Positions 28,154 through 37,277 are shown, numbered from the stretch's first letter. The stretch: DNA of 64,000 bases from an uncultured Granulosicoccaceae bacterium (GCA_937927895.1 CALGKA010000014.1:1-64000); one strand, 5' to 3'. The notes: generated by a model from the sequence alone, not told the origin. Translations and numbers: made by a program.

Positions 28154-29035
28154 ATGAGTAAGATCGGATTTATAGGTGTTGGATTAATGGGCGCGGCAAT
28201 GGCCGGGCGACTGATTGACCAAGGTCACAGCCTGACTATTCTGGGTAACCGCTCCAGAGAGAGGATAACTGCTTTGGTAGAGCGTGGTGCTGTGGAGGCG
28301 TCAAATGCCTGCGAACTGGCCAGGGAATCTGACATAGTAATGCTCTGCATGGGTACATCACAGCAAGTCGAAGGCCGTATGAACGGCGATGCCGGCGTTA
28401 TAGCGGGCTTAAAGCCCGGAGCTGTCGTGATCGACTTCGGTACTTCGCTACCCGCTTCAACTCGCACCCTGGGTGATGCAGTAGAGAAGGCGGGTGGTCA
28501 CTATCTGGATGCACCACTGGGCCGAACTCCAGCGCACGCGGTAGATGGATTGTTGAACATTATGTGCGCCGGTAACGAAGACGCTTACAACAAGGTGCTT
28601 CCCGTACTTCAAGATGTCGGAGAAAACGTGTTTCATCTAGGCGCGTTAGGCTCAGGCCACACGGTAAAGCTGATTAACAATTTCTTTGGTATGACTGTCG
28701 CAAATGCTATGTGTGAAGCATTTGCTATGGCCGATGTACAAGGCGTCGATCGCAAAGCCCTGTACGACGTAATGTCAGCAGGCCCGTTACACAGTGGCAT
28801 GATGGATTTAGTTAAAGGTTACGGTGTTGATGGTGATCCAACGCAACTGGCTTTTGCTATTAAGAACGCTTCTAAAGATGTTGGTTACTACTCAAAAATG
28901 GCGGAGCAAGCCGGCGTTAAGAGTATTATGTCTCCAGCGCCGTTGAGTGCTCTGCAAGATGCAGATGCTGCAGGCAAGGGTGATCAGATGGTATCTCAGA
29001 TGGTTGATTACTACAGTGATAAGTTAAAGGCCTAG
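28154..29035 (+). CDS. 3-Hydroxyisobutyrate dehydrogenase-family oxidoreductase
   Basis: Beta-hydroxyacid dehydrogenase, 293 residues. NAD(P) motif KIGFIGVGLMGAAMAGRL at the N-terminus, substrate segment YLDAPLGRTPAHAVDGLL (usually DAPVSGG, here altered to PLGRT), catalytic Lys in HTVKLINNFFGM. Could be a tartronate-semialdehyde reductase, 3-hydroxyisobutyrate dehydrogenase or a sulfolactaldehyde-type reductase. ATG 28154 has GGAG 5 nt upstream; ATG 28151 is too close to it. Confidence 0.87.
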   Translation: MSKIGFIGVGLMGAAMAGRLIDQGHSLTILGNRSRERITALVERGAVEASNACELARESDIVMLCMGTSQQVEGRMNGDAGVIAGLKPGAVVIDFGTSLPASTRTLGDAVEKAGGHYLDAPLGRTPAHAVDGLLNIMCAGNEDAYNKVLPVLQDVGENVFHLGALGSGHTVKLINNFFGMTVANAMCEAFAMADVQGVDRKALYDVMSAGPLHSGMMDLVKGYGVDGDPTQLAFAIKNASKDVGYYSKMAEQAGVKSIMSPAPLSALQDADAAGKGDQMVSQMVDYYSDKLKA

Positions 29036-29387
29036 TTTGGCCTGAGCCATGCGCATACTGGCCTTCAGTGATGCGCATGGCAAATAAAAGCTGTGTTGTT
29101 GGCAGGTCAAGGTGCTAACTATCGTTATACACCAGCGCAGTCAATAGACTGCACTAGTGTTCCAGGCATCGATACTGCAAACCGAATCGGATCTTACCCG
29201 TGGGTTGGTCAATGCCAGAGGAAATGTTCGCTACTGCTCGATCTGAGTCACAATTTGCGCGAATACGTTTAGTTAAATAGCCGCCTCGATAAGAACCTTC
29301 CACCTAATTTCAACTTTTTTGCCCCTCCTTAACCCCTTTTTCCGACCCGGTGCGATTGAATCAATATCGTAGCAAACGGGGCGGTTT
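29036..29387. other. Intergenic region with hairpin
   Basis: Contains CCATGCGCAT at 29047-29056 pairing perfectly with ATGCGCATGG at 29071-29080, the loop itself able to form ACTG/CAGT. It stands 12 nt after the dehydrogenase stop and probably marks its transcript end. A pyrimidine-rich run (about 29308-29342) and an AT-rich promoter-like stretch precede the RnfD-like gene. No gene seen. Confidence 0.55.
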
Positions 29388-30251
29388 ATGGATCCGCGCA
29401 ATTACCAAATAGCAGCACTAAGTACGTTTATCGTGTTCGGGATCGCAGGCCTTGGGTTTACTATACTGCTGCCTAATGCGATCGGTATTGTTTCGGTTGC
29501 ATTGCTAACCCAGTGGCTTCTGTTTTCAAAAAGTCTTTTTAGCACGCCATTAAGCGCGTTAATTAGTGACGCTAAGAGTGCCTTGATATCTGCGCTGTCT
29601 TTGATTTTGTTGTTACGCACTGATTTAGTGTTGTGTGCGGGTGCCGCTGCATTTATAGCGATAGCCAGTAAAAAATTTATCCGTATTAACCACTTCCATA
29701 TATTTAACCCTTCTGCTTTAGCGTTGGTGGTTGTCACTGGCATAACATCGCATGCCTATCTTTCTCCAGGGCAGTGGGGGCCGCTTGGCCTATTTGCTTT
29801 TTGCGTGATGGGTGTTGGATTGCTAGTAGTCACGAGGGCTCAACGGTTGGATGTGTCGTTGGCATTTATAGTGCCGTTCGCCTTAATGGTTCTTCTTCGA
29901 AATGTTTATCTTGGTGACCCTTTAGCGATCGCCTGGCATCAGTTGCAAAGTGGTGCTTTGTTGCTGTTTGCATTTTTTATGATCACCGACCCCAGGACCA
30001 CTCCGCTTAATAAAAGCGCCAGAATCGTTTTTGGGTTTTTAGTCAGTGTGGCCACGTATATCTTACAGTTCCATTTTTATATCTCCTCCGCTGCAATCTT
30101 TGCCCTGGTCGCATTTGCGCCACTGACGATTGTTCTGAATTTCTACTTTAAGGAAAACGCTGATGTTAAAAAAAATATTATCCATTACTGCATTCGTCGC
30201 TTTAGCGAGCTCCAACAGCGCTATGGCGTTTTGCGGGTTTTACGTCGCTAA
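29388..30251 (+). CDS. RnfD/NqrB-like membrane protein
   Basis: 287 residues with about nine to ten membrane helices, resembling the RnfD/NqrB quinone-reductase subunits: HIFNPSALALVV and SGALLLFAFFMITDPRTTP. In true RnfD/NqrB the second motif is SGAT, whose Thr carries covalent FMN; here that position is Leu, so covalent flavinylation is unlikely. It stands alone with no other rnf/nqr gene and is coupled to a DUF2330 gene, an arrangement I believe recurs in other genomes. Its last 29 codons overlap the DUF2330 reading frame. Role unknown, probably redox or cofactor handling in the membrane. Confidence 0.78.
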   Translation: MDPRNYQIAALSTFIVFGIAGLGFTILLPNAIGIVSVALLTQWLLFSKSLFSTPLSALISDAKSALISALSLILLLRTDLVLCAGAAAFIAIASKKFIRINHFHIFNPSALALVVVTGITSHAYLSPGQWGPLGLFAFCVMGVGLLVVTRAQRLDVSLAFIVPFALMVLLRNVYLGDPLAIAWHQLQSGALLLFAFFMITDPRTTPLNKSARIVFGFLVSVATYILQFHFYISSAAIFALVAFAPLTIVLNFYFKENADVKKNIIHYCIRRFSELQQRYGVLRVLRR

Positions 30252-31491
30252 GGCTGATACAGAATTGTACAACAGTGCATCACAAGTAGTGATGGTGCGA
30301 GATGATGATCGCACAGTCATTACTATGTCTAATGATTTCAAGGGCGATGTTCGTGACTTTGCAATGGTCGTCCCTGTGCCTACTTTTATAGAGCGCGGAC
30401 AAATTAATGTAGCCGAGCAATCCTTAGTGGATCACCTGGATGCATACACCGCACCGCGCTTGGTAGAGTATTTTGATGATGATCCATGTGATACGCGACT
30501 GTATGCAACTGTTGAGGCTGCATCAGCTGACACTATGGTGCGACGCGAAATGACAATGCAAAAACTAGATGAAGATCTAGGAGTCACTATTGAAGCTACT
30601 TACACAGTCGGCGAGTACGATATTCTTATTCTTTCGGCTGAAGAGAGTAGTGGCCTGATTGATTGGTTGAAAATCAATGATTACAAATTGCCTGATGGTG
30701 CTGAAAAGGTAGTAGGCAGTTACTTAAAGCAAGGTATGCGCTTTTTTGTTGCTAAGGTTAATTTAGACAATCACGAGGCAAGTGGATTCAGTGATCTACG
30801 GCCCTTACAAATAGCCTTTGAGAGCCCTAAGTTTATGTTGCCTATTCGCCTTGGCACATTAAACGCTGATGGTCAGCAAGAGTTATTTGTATATGCGTTA
30901 ACCCGCACTGGCCGTGTTGAAACTTCTAACTACCGCACTGTTAAAATGCCCTCTAATATAGAGATCCCAGGGTTTGTAAAAAATCAATTTAGTGATTTCT
31001 ATAAAGATATGTTTACGCTACAAACAGAAAAAGAAAACGGCAAAGCGGTGTTTCTTGAGTATGCATGGGATATGGCTTGGTGTGATCCTTGTGCGGCTGA
31101 TCCACTTACCGCGAAGCAGCTACAAAGCCTGGGCGCTTTTTGGTTAGATTCTGAGTCGAATGTCCAGGGTAAAAGGCAGCCCATGGCGCAGAATGTATTT
31201 GTAACACGCCTACATGTGCGTTATGACCAGGAGCACTTCCCGGACGATCTAAAGTTTATTGAGACTGGTGATCGCACCAACTATCAAGGTCGTTATGTTA
31301 TGCGCCATGCGTGGAAAGGCGAGGCGAACTGCCCGGCAGCTAATGACTATTTTAAAATGGTTAAAGCGCGTGATACGCAAGCAGGCAATGTGCTGGCAAA
31401 CTTGACAGGTTGGAGCAGGGAGAATATTGCTGCATCAATGGGGGTGAAGAGCTTGCCGTCAGATAAATGGTGGAAGCGTATTTGGAAGTAG
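30163..31491 (+). CDS. DUF2330 secreted protein
   Basis: 442 residues with a clear signal peptide (cleavage after SAMA, about residue 22), then CGFYVAKADTELYNSASQVV, the typical DUF2330 opening. Conserved-looking Cys lie at the mature N-terminus, in DDDPCD, in WCDPCAADP and in EANCPAAN, so the protein is likely disulfide-bonded or metal-binding in the periplasm. The ATG has a good ribosome site (AAGGAAA, 6 nt spacer) inside the RnfD-like gene; the overlap of 89 nt encodes the whole signal peptide in a second frame. Function of the family is unknown. Confidence 0.85.
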   Translation: MLKKILSITAFVALASSNSAMAFCGFYVAKADTELYNSASQVVMVRDDDRTVITMSNDFKGDVRDFAMVVPVPTFIERGQINVAEQSLVDHLDAYTAPRLVEYFDDDPCDTRLYATVEAASADTMVRREMTMQKLDEDLGVTIEATYTVGEYDILILSAEESSGLIDWLKINDYKLPDGAEKVVGSYLKQGMRFFVAKVNLDNHEASGFSDLRPLQIAFESPKFMLPIRLGTLNADGQQELFVYALTRTGRVETSNYRTVKMPSNIEIPGFVKNQFSDFYKDMFTLQTEKENGKAVFLEYAWDMAWCDPCAADPLTAKQLQSLGAFWLDSESNVQGKRQPMAQNVFVTRLHVRYDQEHFPDDLKFIETGDRTNYQGRYVMRHAWKGEANCPAANDYFKMVKARDTQAGNVLANLTGWSRENIAASMGVKSLPSDKWWKRIWK

Positions 31492-31505
31492 ACTTTTGTT
31501 GGTGC

Positions 31506-31532
31506 GTCTGGTCGGTGATATACCGACCAGAC
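31506..31532 (+). terminator. Hairpin after DUF2330 gene
   Basis: GTCTGGTCGGT-GATAT-ACCGACCAGAC, perfect 11-bp stem with 5-nt loop, 14 nt after the stop codon and followed by TATTTAACTTTA. Probable end of the RnfD-like/DUF2330 transcript. Confidence 0.75.
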
Positions 31533-31581
31533 TATTTAACTTTAGTAAATTAGCAATCGACGTGTTGGCAGCGAGACTGCG

Positions 31582-31632
31582 TTCACTAAGATAATAAGTT
31601 CACTAAGATAATAAGTTTACTAAGCTAATACG
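31582..31632. repeat. 17-bp tandem repeat, three units
   Basis: Two identical units TTCACTAAGATAATAAG (31582-31598, 31599-31615) and a third diverged unit (31616-31632, TTTACTAAGCTAATACG). Located between convergent genes, just beyond the 3' end of the spondin-domain gene. Confidence 0.85.
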
Positions 31633-31640
31633 TAAACTAA

Positions 31641-32330
31641 CTAGTTACGCACAATCTCTATTTTCAATACTTCAGCACCTGCTGCAAAATCCCAATTTTG
31701 ATCGTCTGGTACATTGGCTACGCTTGTTTGACCTGCATGGGCTGCAATATTAGCTCTTGGTGACTCAACTGCTGCTTCTACTACGTCACCCGTTCTGCAA
31801 GGTCCAGGGAAGAAAGTTTGCGCATCAGCTTGATTAACCCGAGTACCGGCATCGTATGCCATAGCCATAACGGTGGTGGGTTCGTTGCCAGCAGGTAGCG
31901 CGATAGAGTCAACGCCTGCTATGCCATCATTGGTGCAAATTACCATGTTAACAGCACTGAATACTTGCCCTGTCTCTGTTGTAGTCAGGCTTGTGGTGAC
32001 TGATCCACCTGCAGCAAAAGGTGCTCCACCTGCAACACCTGCGGCACTGACAAGATCAGGGTTGGCGGTTGCAAACGCTACCAGTGCATCGTTGCTTCCC
32101 ATCTCTGCGATATCACGAATTGCATCACTTGCTTGCGTCCCTACCTGGAACAAATGTGCCGCAGGGTCGTGGAGGGCTACAACAGCGGGAGTCATGAGTT
32201 GCCCATCTGTCATATTAGTAAGAGTAATTTGAAAGGTTCCTGGTTCGGCCGGCACAGGATCGCTATCTGATGAACATGCGCTAATTGTGGCTATTACTGA
32301 TACTAATGCTAGTGGAAGTACTGATTTCAT
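31641..32330 (-). CDS. Spondin-domain lipoprotein
   Basis: 229 residues. Signal peptide with a lipobox-like ISAC (Cys about residue 19) followed by Ser/Asp-rich linker. The mature part fits the spondin_N fold seen in many marine bacteria: FQITLTNMTDGQLMTPAVVA, HLFQVGTQASDAIRDIAEMG, MVICTNDGIAGVDSIALP, AMAYDAGTRVNQ and the C-terminal strand AEVLKIEIVRN. Likely outer-membrane or surface attached. Function unknown. No partner gene nearby. Confidence 0.83.
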   Translation of the reverse strand: MKSVLPLALVSVIATISACSSDSDPVPAEPGTFQITLTNMTDGQLMTPAVVALHDPAAHLFQVGTQASDAIRDIAEMGSNDALVAFATANPDLVSAAGVAGGAPFAAGGSVTTSLTTTETGQVFSAVNMVICTNDGIAGVDSIALPAGNEPTTVMAMAYDAGTRVNQADAQTFFPGPCRTGDVVEAAVESPRANIAAHAGQTSVANVPDDQNWDFAAGAEVLKIEIVRN

Positions 32331-32927
32331 TGCAGTTCCTTTTAAAAAATTCGATAAGTTATCTAGGTAATTGAATATGAACTAAATTATCCCAGTATTT
32401 AGGAGTAAAAACACCTTAGAAAGTTCAAGGTAAAGTTCAGTGGTTATATTACCAATTTGCTTAATAGCGTAAGTTAGTCAGCTTGATGTCGATTAAGTTG
32501 TCACGTATTTATCACAGATGTAATGTGAGGCCCCACGGACTGAAACTAAAGGCTTAGGCTTTTTGTCATTTTGGCTTTTGAATACTATGATGACTGTAAC
32601 ACGTCTGTTACAGATTAATGCAGTAGAAGTTGGATAGAGACTAAACGTCGTTTGTTTTCAATAAGAAGGCTAATGTATACGAATATGCTGCACTGAATTC
32701 CCACTGCAGTTAGTGAAAGTTCTTGGTGAACAAAGGTACTCGAGCGGCTTATTGGTAAACATTCTGCTCTGGAAAATTTAGATGGCTATCGTTTCGTTCG
32801 TTTGAACATGTGAGGGGCGTTGGGCAGAATTCCAGAGGTATCTGGTGACAAGTTGCATAAAAAAGCCGCTACGGGATTATCCGTAACGGCTTTGTCATTT
32901 AAACATTCTGTTTAAATTTCGATGCGC
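32331..32927. other. Intergenic region with palindrome and terminator
   Basis: No gene seen in almost 600 bp. Holds an operator-like palindrome CTGTAACA-CGTC-TGTTACAG at 32594-32613, and, on the minus strand, the terminator of the beta-roll protein gene at 32858-32893. A related 20-mer matching 15 positions of the palindrome occurs at 34569-34588, upstream of that gene. Confidence 0.5.
32858..32893 (-). terminator. Intrinsic terminator of the beta-roll protein gene
   Basis: Read on the minus strand: AAGCCGTTACGG-ATAATC-CCGTAGCGGCTT followed by TTTTT. One mismatch in an otherwise complete 12-bp stem, 35 nt beyond the stop codon of the gene starting at 34355. Confidence 0.88.
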
Positions 32928-34355
32928 TTAGAACGCCCTTACAGGTGCAACTTGATAGGTAATACCTGGCTCTGAAGTGAGCATTTTATCTGTAGGTGAT
33001 GCCGGAATTGAGATGTCGGTGAAAACAATAAATGCACTATCATCTGTTTGCTCAGACGATGTCCAGTATGCGTTGCCCGGAAGGTTGACTTGATCCAAGG
33101 CATTTTTAAGTTCTACCGCCGATGGTAAAAACCAGCCGTCAGATCCAGTTGGTGAAATAAAACCGCTCGCTAGAATCGCGGCATCAGCACCACAATTTGC
33201 GGCTAGTAGTTCGCGGGTTTTGTCTGCGCCGGATTGCGGATCGATGGCACCATCATTAACACCTTCAACGTTGGTTCCTGCACAGCCATAGGCAACGCCC
33301 TCACCCAAAGCGATATCCATAGGCATGATTTCAAGGCCGTTAGTGCCTGCATCATTAATCTCAAATACGATACCGCCAGCAGGCCCGGTTTTACCAATTT
33401 CATAGGTCATTGTTGGCTCTTCTGGTTCTTCCGGTTCTGTTACATCGATTATTTTTTCAAAGCTGACAATCTTTGGTTCAACTTTGTTGAAGATATTATT
33501 GTTCTCTGTCTCATACGCATCGTGACCTTTGCCACCGTGGAATAAAGGTGCGATGTTGAATACAGACTCAGTGATTTCAAGTGTATCGTCGCCATTGCCA
33601 AGGAAAATTCGACTTGGTGTAGAGAAGTTCATGTCTGCTATTTCAATGTTGTCGTTGCCGCGACCGGTAAAAACGTTAAGCTTGTTTGTAGGTTCAATGT
33701 CTGTCAGTGCGATATCATCTGCACCTATGCCGGTTCTAATGGTTGTGATGCCGTGGGTAGTCATTGTTTCCAGGTCGACAAAATCATTGCCTGCAGCAGT
33801 AAACACAACAAGATTTTTCTTTGTGGTTATCGCGCCGATCTCGACACTGTCATTGTTAGCGCCTGTGCTAATAAAGGTGTGACCACCAACAGAGGCAAAG
33901 CCACCGTCAATAACATCGTCACCTTTGGCGGTTCTAATGGTTAAGTTTTTTCCGACAGTTAAGCCAAAAAATTCAACGCTGTCAGCGCCAGCTCCGGTCA
34001 AGATCTTCAGTGATTTGCGAACTTCCAGGCTTTCGAAATTAAGGGTATCCATACCTTCACTTGTCTGGACGGTAAGGTTGCCGGTTACACCTGAAAGTGT
34101 TTTGGTTATTGTGCCGTTTGAAGATTCAAGCGTGTAGATTACATCACCATGTTTATCGCCAGAAGATACAGTTAGCGTTACACCGCTTTTGTCGGTCACT
34201 TTGATTACCGCATTACCAGCTTTATCAACATAAATATGATTTGAACCGCTGCTGCTAGCATGTGCGTTTGATTGTAGTGCAAGCGCGCAACAAGCACTTA
34301 AAAGTGTTCTTGTAAGATACTTTGGTTTTTTCACAGCAATGAATTTAGTAAGCAT
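32928..34355 (-). CDS. Secreted beta-roll-like repeat protein with C-terminal DUF1566-type domain
   Basis: 475 residues, signal peptide ending about residue 34 (NAHA). Residues about 90-310 contain eight repeats of roughly 23 residues built around TGxGxDxxx (TGAGADSVEF, TAKGDDVIDG, TGRGNDNIEI, LGNGDDTLEI), reminiscent of a parallel beta-helix or RTX-like calcium roll but with longer spacing than RTX nonapeptides. A Pro/Glu linker (EPEEPEEP) leads to YEIGKTGPAGGIVF, then GWFLPSAVEL, YWTSSEQ and the final APVRAF, the pattern of DUF1566/Lcl-type C-terminal domains. Likely exported through Sec and exposed at the surface; ligand unknown. Confidence 0.75.
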   Translation of the reverse strand: MLTKFIAVKKPKYLTRTLLSACCALALQSNAHASSSGSNHIYVDKAGNAVIKVTDKSGVTLTVSSGDKHGDVIYTLESSNGTITKTLSGVTGNLTVQTSEGMDTLNFESLEVRKSLKILTGAGADSVEFFGLTVGKNLTIRTAKGDDVIDGGFASVGGHTFISTGANNDSVEIGAITTKKNLVVFTAAGNDFVDLETMTTHGITTIRTGIGADDIALTDIEPTNKLNVFTGRGNDNIEIADMNFSTPSRIFLGNGDDTLEITESVFNIAPLFHGGKGHDAYETENNNIFNKVEPKIVSFEKIIDVTEPEEPEEPTMTYEIGKTGPAGGIVFEINDAGTNGLEIMPMDIALGEGVAYGCAGTNVEGVNDGAIDPQSGADKTRELLAANCGADAAILASGFISPTGSDGWFLPSAVELKNALDQVNLPGNAYWTSSEQTDDSAFIVFTDISIPASPTDKMLTSEPGITYQVAPVRAF

Positions 34356-34657
34356 AATTATTCCCTTTTTACTGATTTGATTGACCTGACATCCAGTGGA
34401 TTTCAGGTGCGCTCAAAATGAACGGTGGAGACTATGCTGTACGAGAAAAATTCTCTGTGATGTAGCTTTCAGGATCGATAAAGTCGGCGGTATTTAAAGT
34501 GGTTAACCGTAGAGTATTAATAAACTGTGTGTGTTGGATCACACTGTGATGTTTCAGGCTTTGGTGGGCTGTTACACGTGTGGTTCATAGCCAAATTTGC
34601 ACAGTAAACGAATTCAGCCTTTTAAAAAAGCTGCGTATCGAATTATTGAAAGTCTCG
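34356..34657. other. Intergenic region, possible operator
   Basis: No gene. Carries CTGTTACACGTGTGGTTCAT (34569-34588), similar to the palindrome at 32594, and TTGGATCACACTGTGAT nearby; these could be regulatory sites for the beta-roll protein gene that starts 214 nt to the left. Confidence 0.35.
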
Positions 34658-35467
34658 TTAACTCTGGTTTTTGATAATAGCTTCAAGCTGTGCCAAGCCT
34701 TCAGTCAGAGCAGCAGGGCCTGGTTGTAAGATTATTGGTGATTTTATTTCGTGCAATTGATTGTTCTTAACAGCATTGATTTGCTTCCAGCCTGGTCTGT
34801 CGGCAACTTTCTCGGGACGGAATTTTTTGCCACACCAGGAGCCAATAATTATGTCCGGGTTAGCATCGATCACACGTTGTGGATCAGCGATGATTCGCTC
34901 GGCACCACCTGCGCGAAGCGCTAGCTCAGGAAAACAATCTTTGCCACCAGCAATCTCCAGTAACTCTGACACCCAGCGGATAGCCGAGATCATTGGTTCG
35001 TCCCATTCCTCAAAGTAGACACGCGGCCGGTGTTTAAGAAGTGCGGCACGTTGGATAGTGGCATTAATGGATTTAATGTAGCTATCGACTAAAAGCTGGC
35101 CTTTTTCTGTGGCGCCGGTCAGGCTCGCCAGTTGCAGAACCATGCTCAGTATTTCATTCACTGAGCGTTGATTGTAGACCAGTACAGTGACCCCCAGCTT
35201 TATTAAATCCCTTGCTATATCGGCCTGTAGATCAGAAAATCCGATCACTAGATCTGGCTTTAAATCCATGATCTTTTCAATCTTGGCAGATGTAAATGCA
35301 GATACTCGTGGTTTTTCCTTGCGTGCCTCAGGCGGCCTGACCGTAAAGCCCGAAATACCTACTATTCGGTCTTGCTCCCCTAACAGGTATAATGTCTCGG
35401 TGGTCTCTTCAGTGAGGCAGACAATTCTCTCTGGATAGCGTGCGCGGTAGGTCAACGTTGGTGGCAT
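34658..35467 (-). CDS. BtuF-like cobalamin-binding protein without signal peptide
   Basis: 269 residues of the helical-backbone class of ABC binding proteins: RIVCLTEETTETLYLLGEQD, VVGISGF-type strand, KIEKIMDLKPDLVIGFSDLQ, GVTVLVYNQRSVNEI, and the second lobe RPRVYFEEWDEPMIS with WVSELLEIAGGKD and PDIIIGSWCGKKF. FEEWDEP is characteristic of the cobalamin-type group. There is no signal peptide at the chosen start and none upstream in frame, so it is either cytoplasmic or its true start is elsewhere. No permease or ATPase gene of this type lies near. Confidence 0.78.
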   Translation of the reverse strand: MPPTLTYRARYPERIVCLTEETTETLYLLGEQDRIVGISGFTVRPPEARKEKPRVSAFTSAKIEKIMDLKPDLVIGFSDLQADIARDLIKLGVTVLVYNQRSVNEILSMVLQLASLTGATEKGQLLVDSYIKSINATIQRAALLKHRPRVYFEEWDEPMISAIRWVSELLEIAGGKDCFPELALRAGGAERIIADPQRVIDANPDIIIGSWCGKKFRPEKVADRPGWKQINAVKNNQLHEIKSPIILQPGPAALTEGLAQLEAIIKNQS

Positions 35468-35588
35468 CGGTGGAATATGAAGGTGCAGTCTAGCAAACTA
35501 GATTGCGGGCGTTCTGTTGTAAAGTGAAATTGCAAAGAAGCTGTAGCATTTTATACAGTCATTTATGTGGCAATGAATACGGTAATTA

Positions 35589-37241
35589 ATGAATAACGAC
35601 GTTGAAACAAATAACAGAAACCGCGCGCAGCTAACAGTATTAGAGAAATATGGCCTATTGTTGATGGGTATTTTTCTGCTTATATTATCGGGTGGCAGAT
35701 TTGTTACTCCAGCGGCTGCATTTCTAGCACCAATCTTCCTGCTTAGGTTTACTAGAAATTCTTCCGTAAATGTCGGAATAGCAGTTCTTTATGTTTTGCT
35801 GTTCCTCAGTCTGTTGGTACGTTTACACGATTACATTGATGTATCGCAAACGACAAAGCTATTTTTAGTAGCAGGCTTTGCGCTTATAGAAGTAGCACCG
35901 TTCTTCATTGATCGTAAGTTATTTAACAAGCTTCCGGCAATTCTTGCTCCTTTGGTATTGTCTTGTGCGTTTGTGGTGCTGAGTTTTATAGCTGTGGCGG
36001 TAATGCCTTTTGGTTCTATGGGTGAAAAAGCCTATACCCAGGTAGGTAACAACGAACTAGTGCAAATGCTAACAATAACGGGGCCGCATGGAATCACGTT
36101 TGTGATTTTTTGGTTTGCGGCCACAATGGCAACTTTTTGGGATTCAGGGTTTTCATGGCGTCGTTGTAGAAGTCAGGTTGTGTTGATGTCATTGTGTGTA
36201 ATGATTATTTTTGTGGCTGGCGGCTTCAGAAATATTTTTGATGAAAACGAATCCAGTACCGTTCGTATTGCAGGGGTTGTAGGTAACAGAAGTGCCTTAG
36301 CGCAAGGTCTTCGCGACAACAAAATCGCATCAATTAAAACGTTGACTGGTGCCGAGGCTGCTTTAGAACCGGTGAGCGCATTGCTTACTAATCATCACGA
36401 TGATCTGTTTGCGAGAACCATTGCTGAAGCAAGCGCGGGTGCTGAAATTGTCGCGTGGGCAGAGGCTGACGGTGTAATAGTAAAGAGTGCTGAACCGGCG
36501 TTTATTGTCCGCGCAGCCAGTGTTGCAAAAGACGCTGGTATTTACCTTGTAGCTACTTTATTTGTGATAGATGATTCCACTAGTTCGGTGAGCACGGCGG
36601 TAAATAAATTAGTGGTGTTTAGCCCAGAGGGGCGGTCCTTAGGTCAATATACTAAAACACGACCGCTTTGGAATGATCACATAGTGTCGTCTGATAATGA
36701 AGTCTTATTGTTGGATACCGAGTTTGGTAAAATTGCATTCGCTATTGGTTTTGATTTAGATTTTCCGACATCCATGCGTGCAGCGGGTAGTGCCGATATT
36801 ATTATTGCACCATCACTTGATTGGAAAACGCTATCGCCACATCACAGCTTAATGGCAACTTTCCGCGGTGTTGAAAACGGCAGTGCATTGTTTAGACCAA
36901 CAAGTTATGGTCAATCCATTGCCAGTGATTCGCATGGCCGCATACTTGCGCAGTCCGATCACTTCAGAACCTCGCCGCATACCTTGGTGGCCAATGTGCC
37001 GACGCGCGGTGTGACTACTTTTTATTCTAGTGCGGGGGATTGGTTTGGGTGGCTTAATGTAGGGTTGTTATTGATCTTGTTATCAGTGTTTTTTTGGCGG
37101 CAGCGCAATGGAGATCAATTGGCAGAATCCCTTATAGACAGCGATGAAACAAACGCAGATGCGGTTCGAGATCGCAGCAGAATTACCGCCATTCAATGGC
37201 GTGATTCGCAAAGAGACAATAATTTAGACAAAAACGATTAA
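35589..37241 (+). CDS. Apolipoprotein N-acyltransferase-like membrane protein, catalytic Cys missing
   Basis: 550 residues: six predicted helices in the N-terminal ~215 residues, a periplasmic nitrilase-like domain (about 225-490) and a last helix (about 498-515), the Lnt layout. Of the Glu-Lys-Cys triad, Glu292 (AWAEADG) and Lys356 (QYTKTRPLW) align, but the Cys position in the GKIAFAIGFDLDFP strand is Gly387 where Lnt has ICYE. It is therefore unlikely to acylate lipoproteins by the known route. Possibly a binding or regulatory paralogue. Stand-alone gene. Confidence 0.75.
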   Translation: MNNDVETNNRNRAQLTVLEKYGLLLMGIFLLILSGGRFVTPAAAFLAPIFLLRFTRNSSVNVGIAVLYVLLFLSLLVRLHDYIDVSQTTKLFLVAGFALIEVAPFFIDRKLFNKLPAILAPLVLSCAFVVLSFIAVAVMPFGSMGEKAYTQVGNNELVQMLTITGPHGITFVIFWFAATMATFWDSGFSWRRCRSQVVLMSLCVMIIFVAGGFRNIFDENESSTVRIAGVVGNRSALAQGLRDNKIASIKTLTGAEAALEPVSALLTNHHDDLFARTIAEASAGAEIVAWAEADGVIVKSAEPAFIVRAASVAKDAGIYLVATLFVIDDSTSSVSTAVNKLVVFSPEGRSLGQYTKTRPLWNDHIVSSDNEVLLLDTEFGKIAFAIGFDLDFPTSMRAAGSADIIIAPSLDWKTLSPHHSLMATFRGVENGSALFRPTSYGQSIASDSHGRILAQSDHFRTSPHTLVANVPTRGVTTFYSSAGDWFGWLNVGLLLILLSVFFWRQRNGDQLAESLIDSDETNADAVRDRSRITAIQWRDSQRDNNLDKND

Positions 37242-37254
37242 GTGCAGCAATTAA

Positions 37255-37277
37255 GTAGAGGCCATTGCGGCCTCTAC
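37255..37277. terminator. Hairpin between convergent genes
   Basis: GTAGAGGCC-ATTGC-GGCCTCTAC, perfect 9-bp stem, 13 nt after the stop of the Lnt-like gene and 23 nt before the end of the DUF937 gene. No U-tract; a part of the stem (AGAGGCCG) recurs at 37291-37298. Confidence 0.6.
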
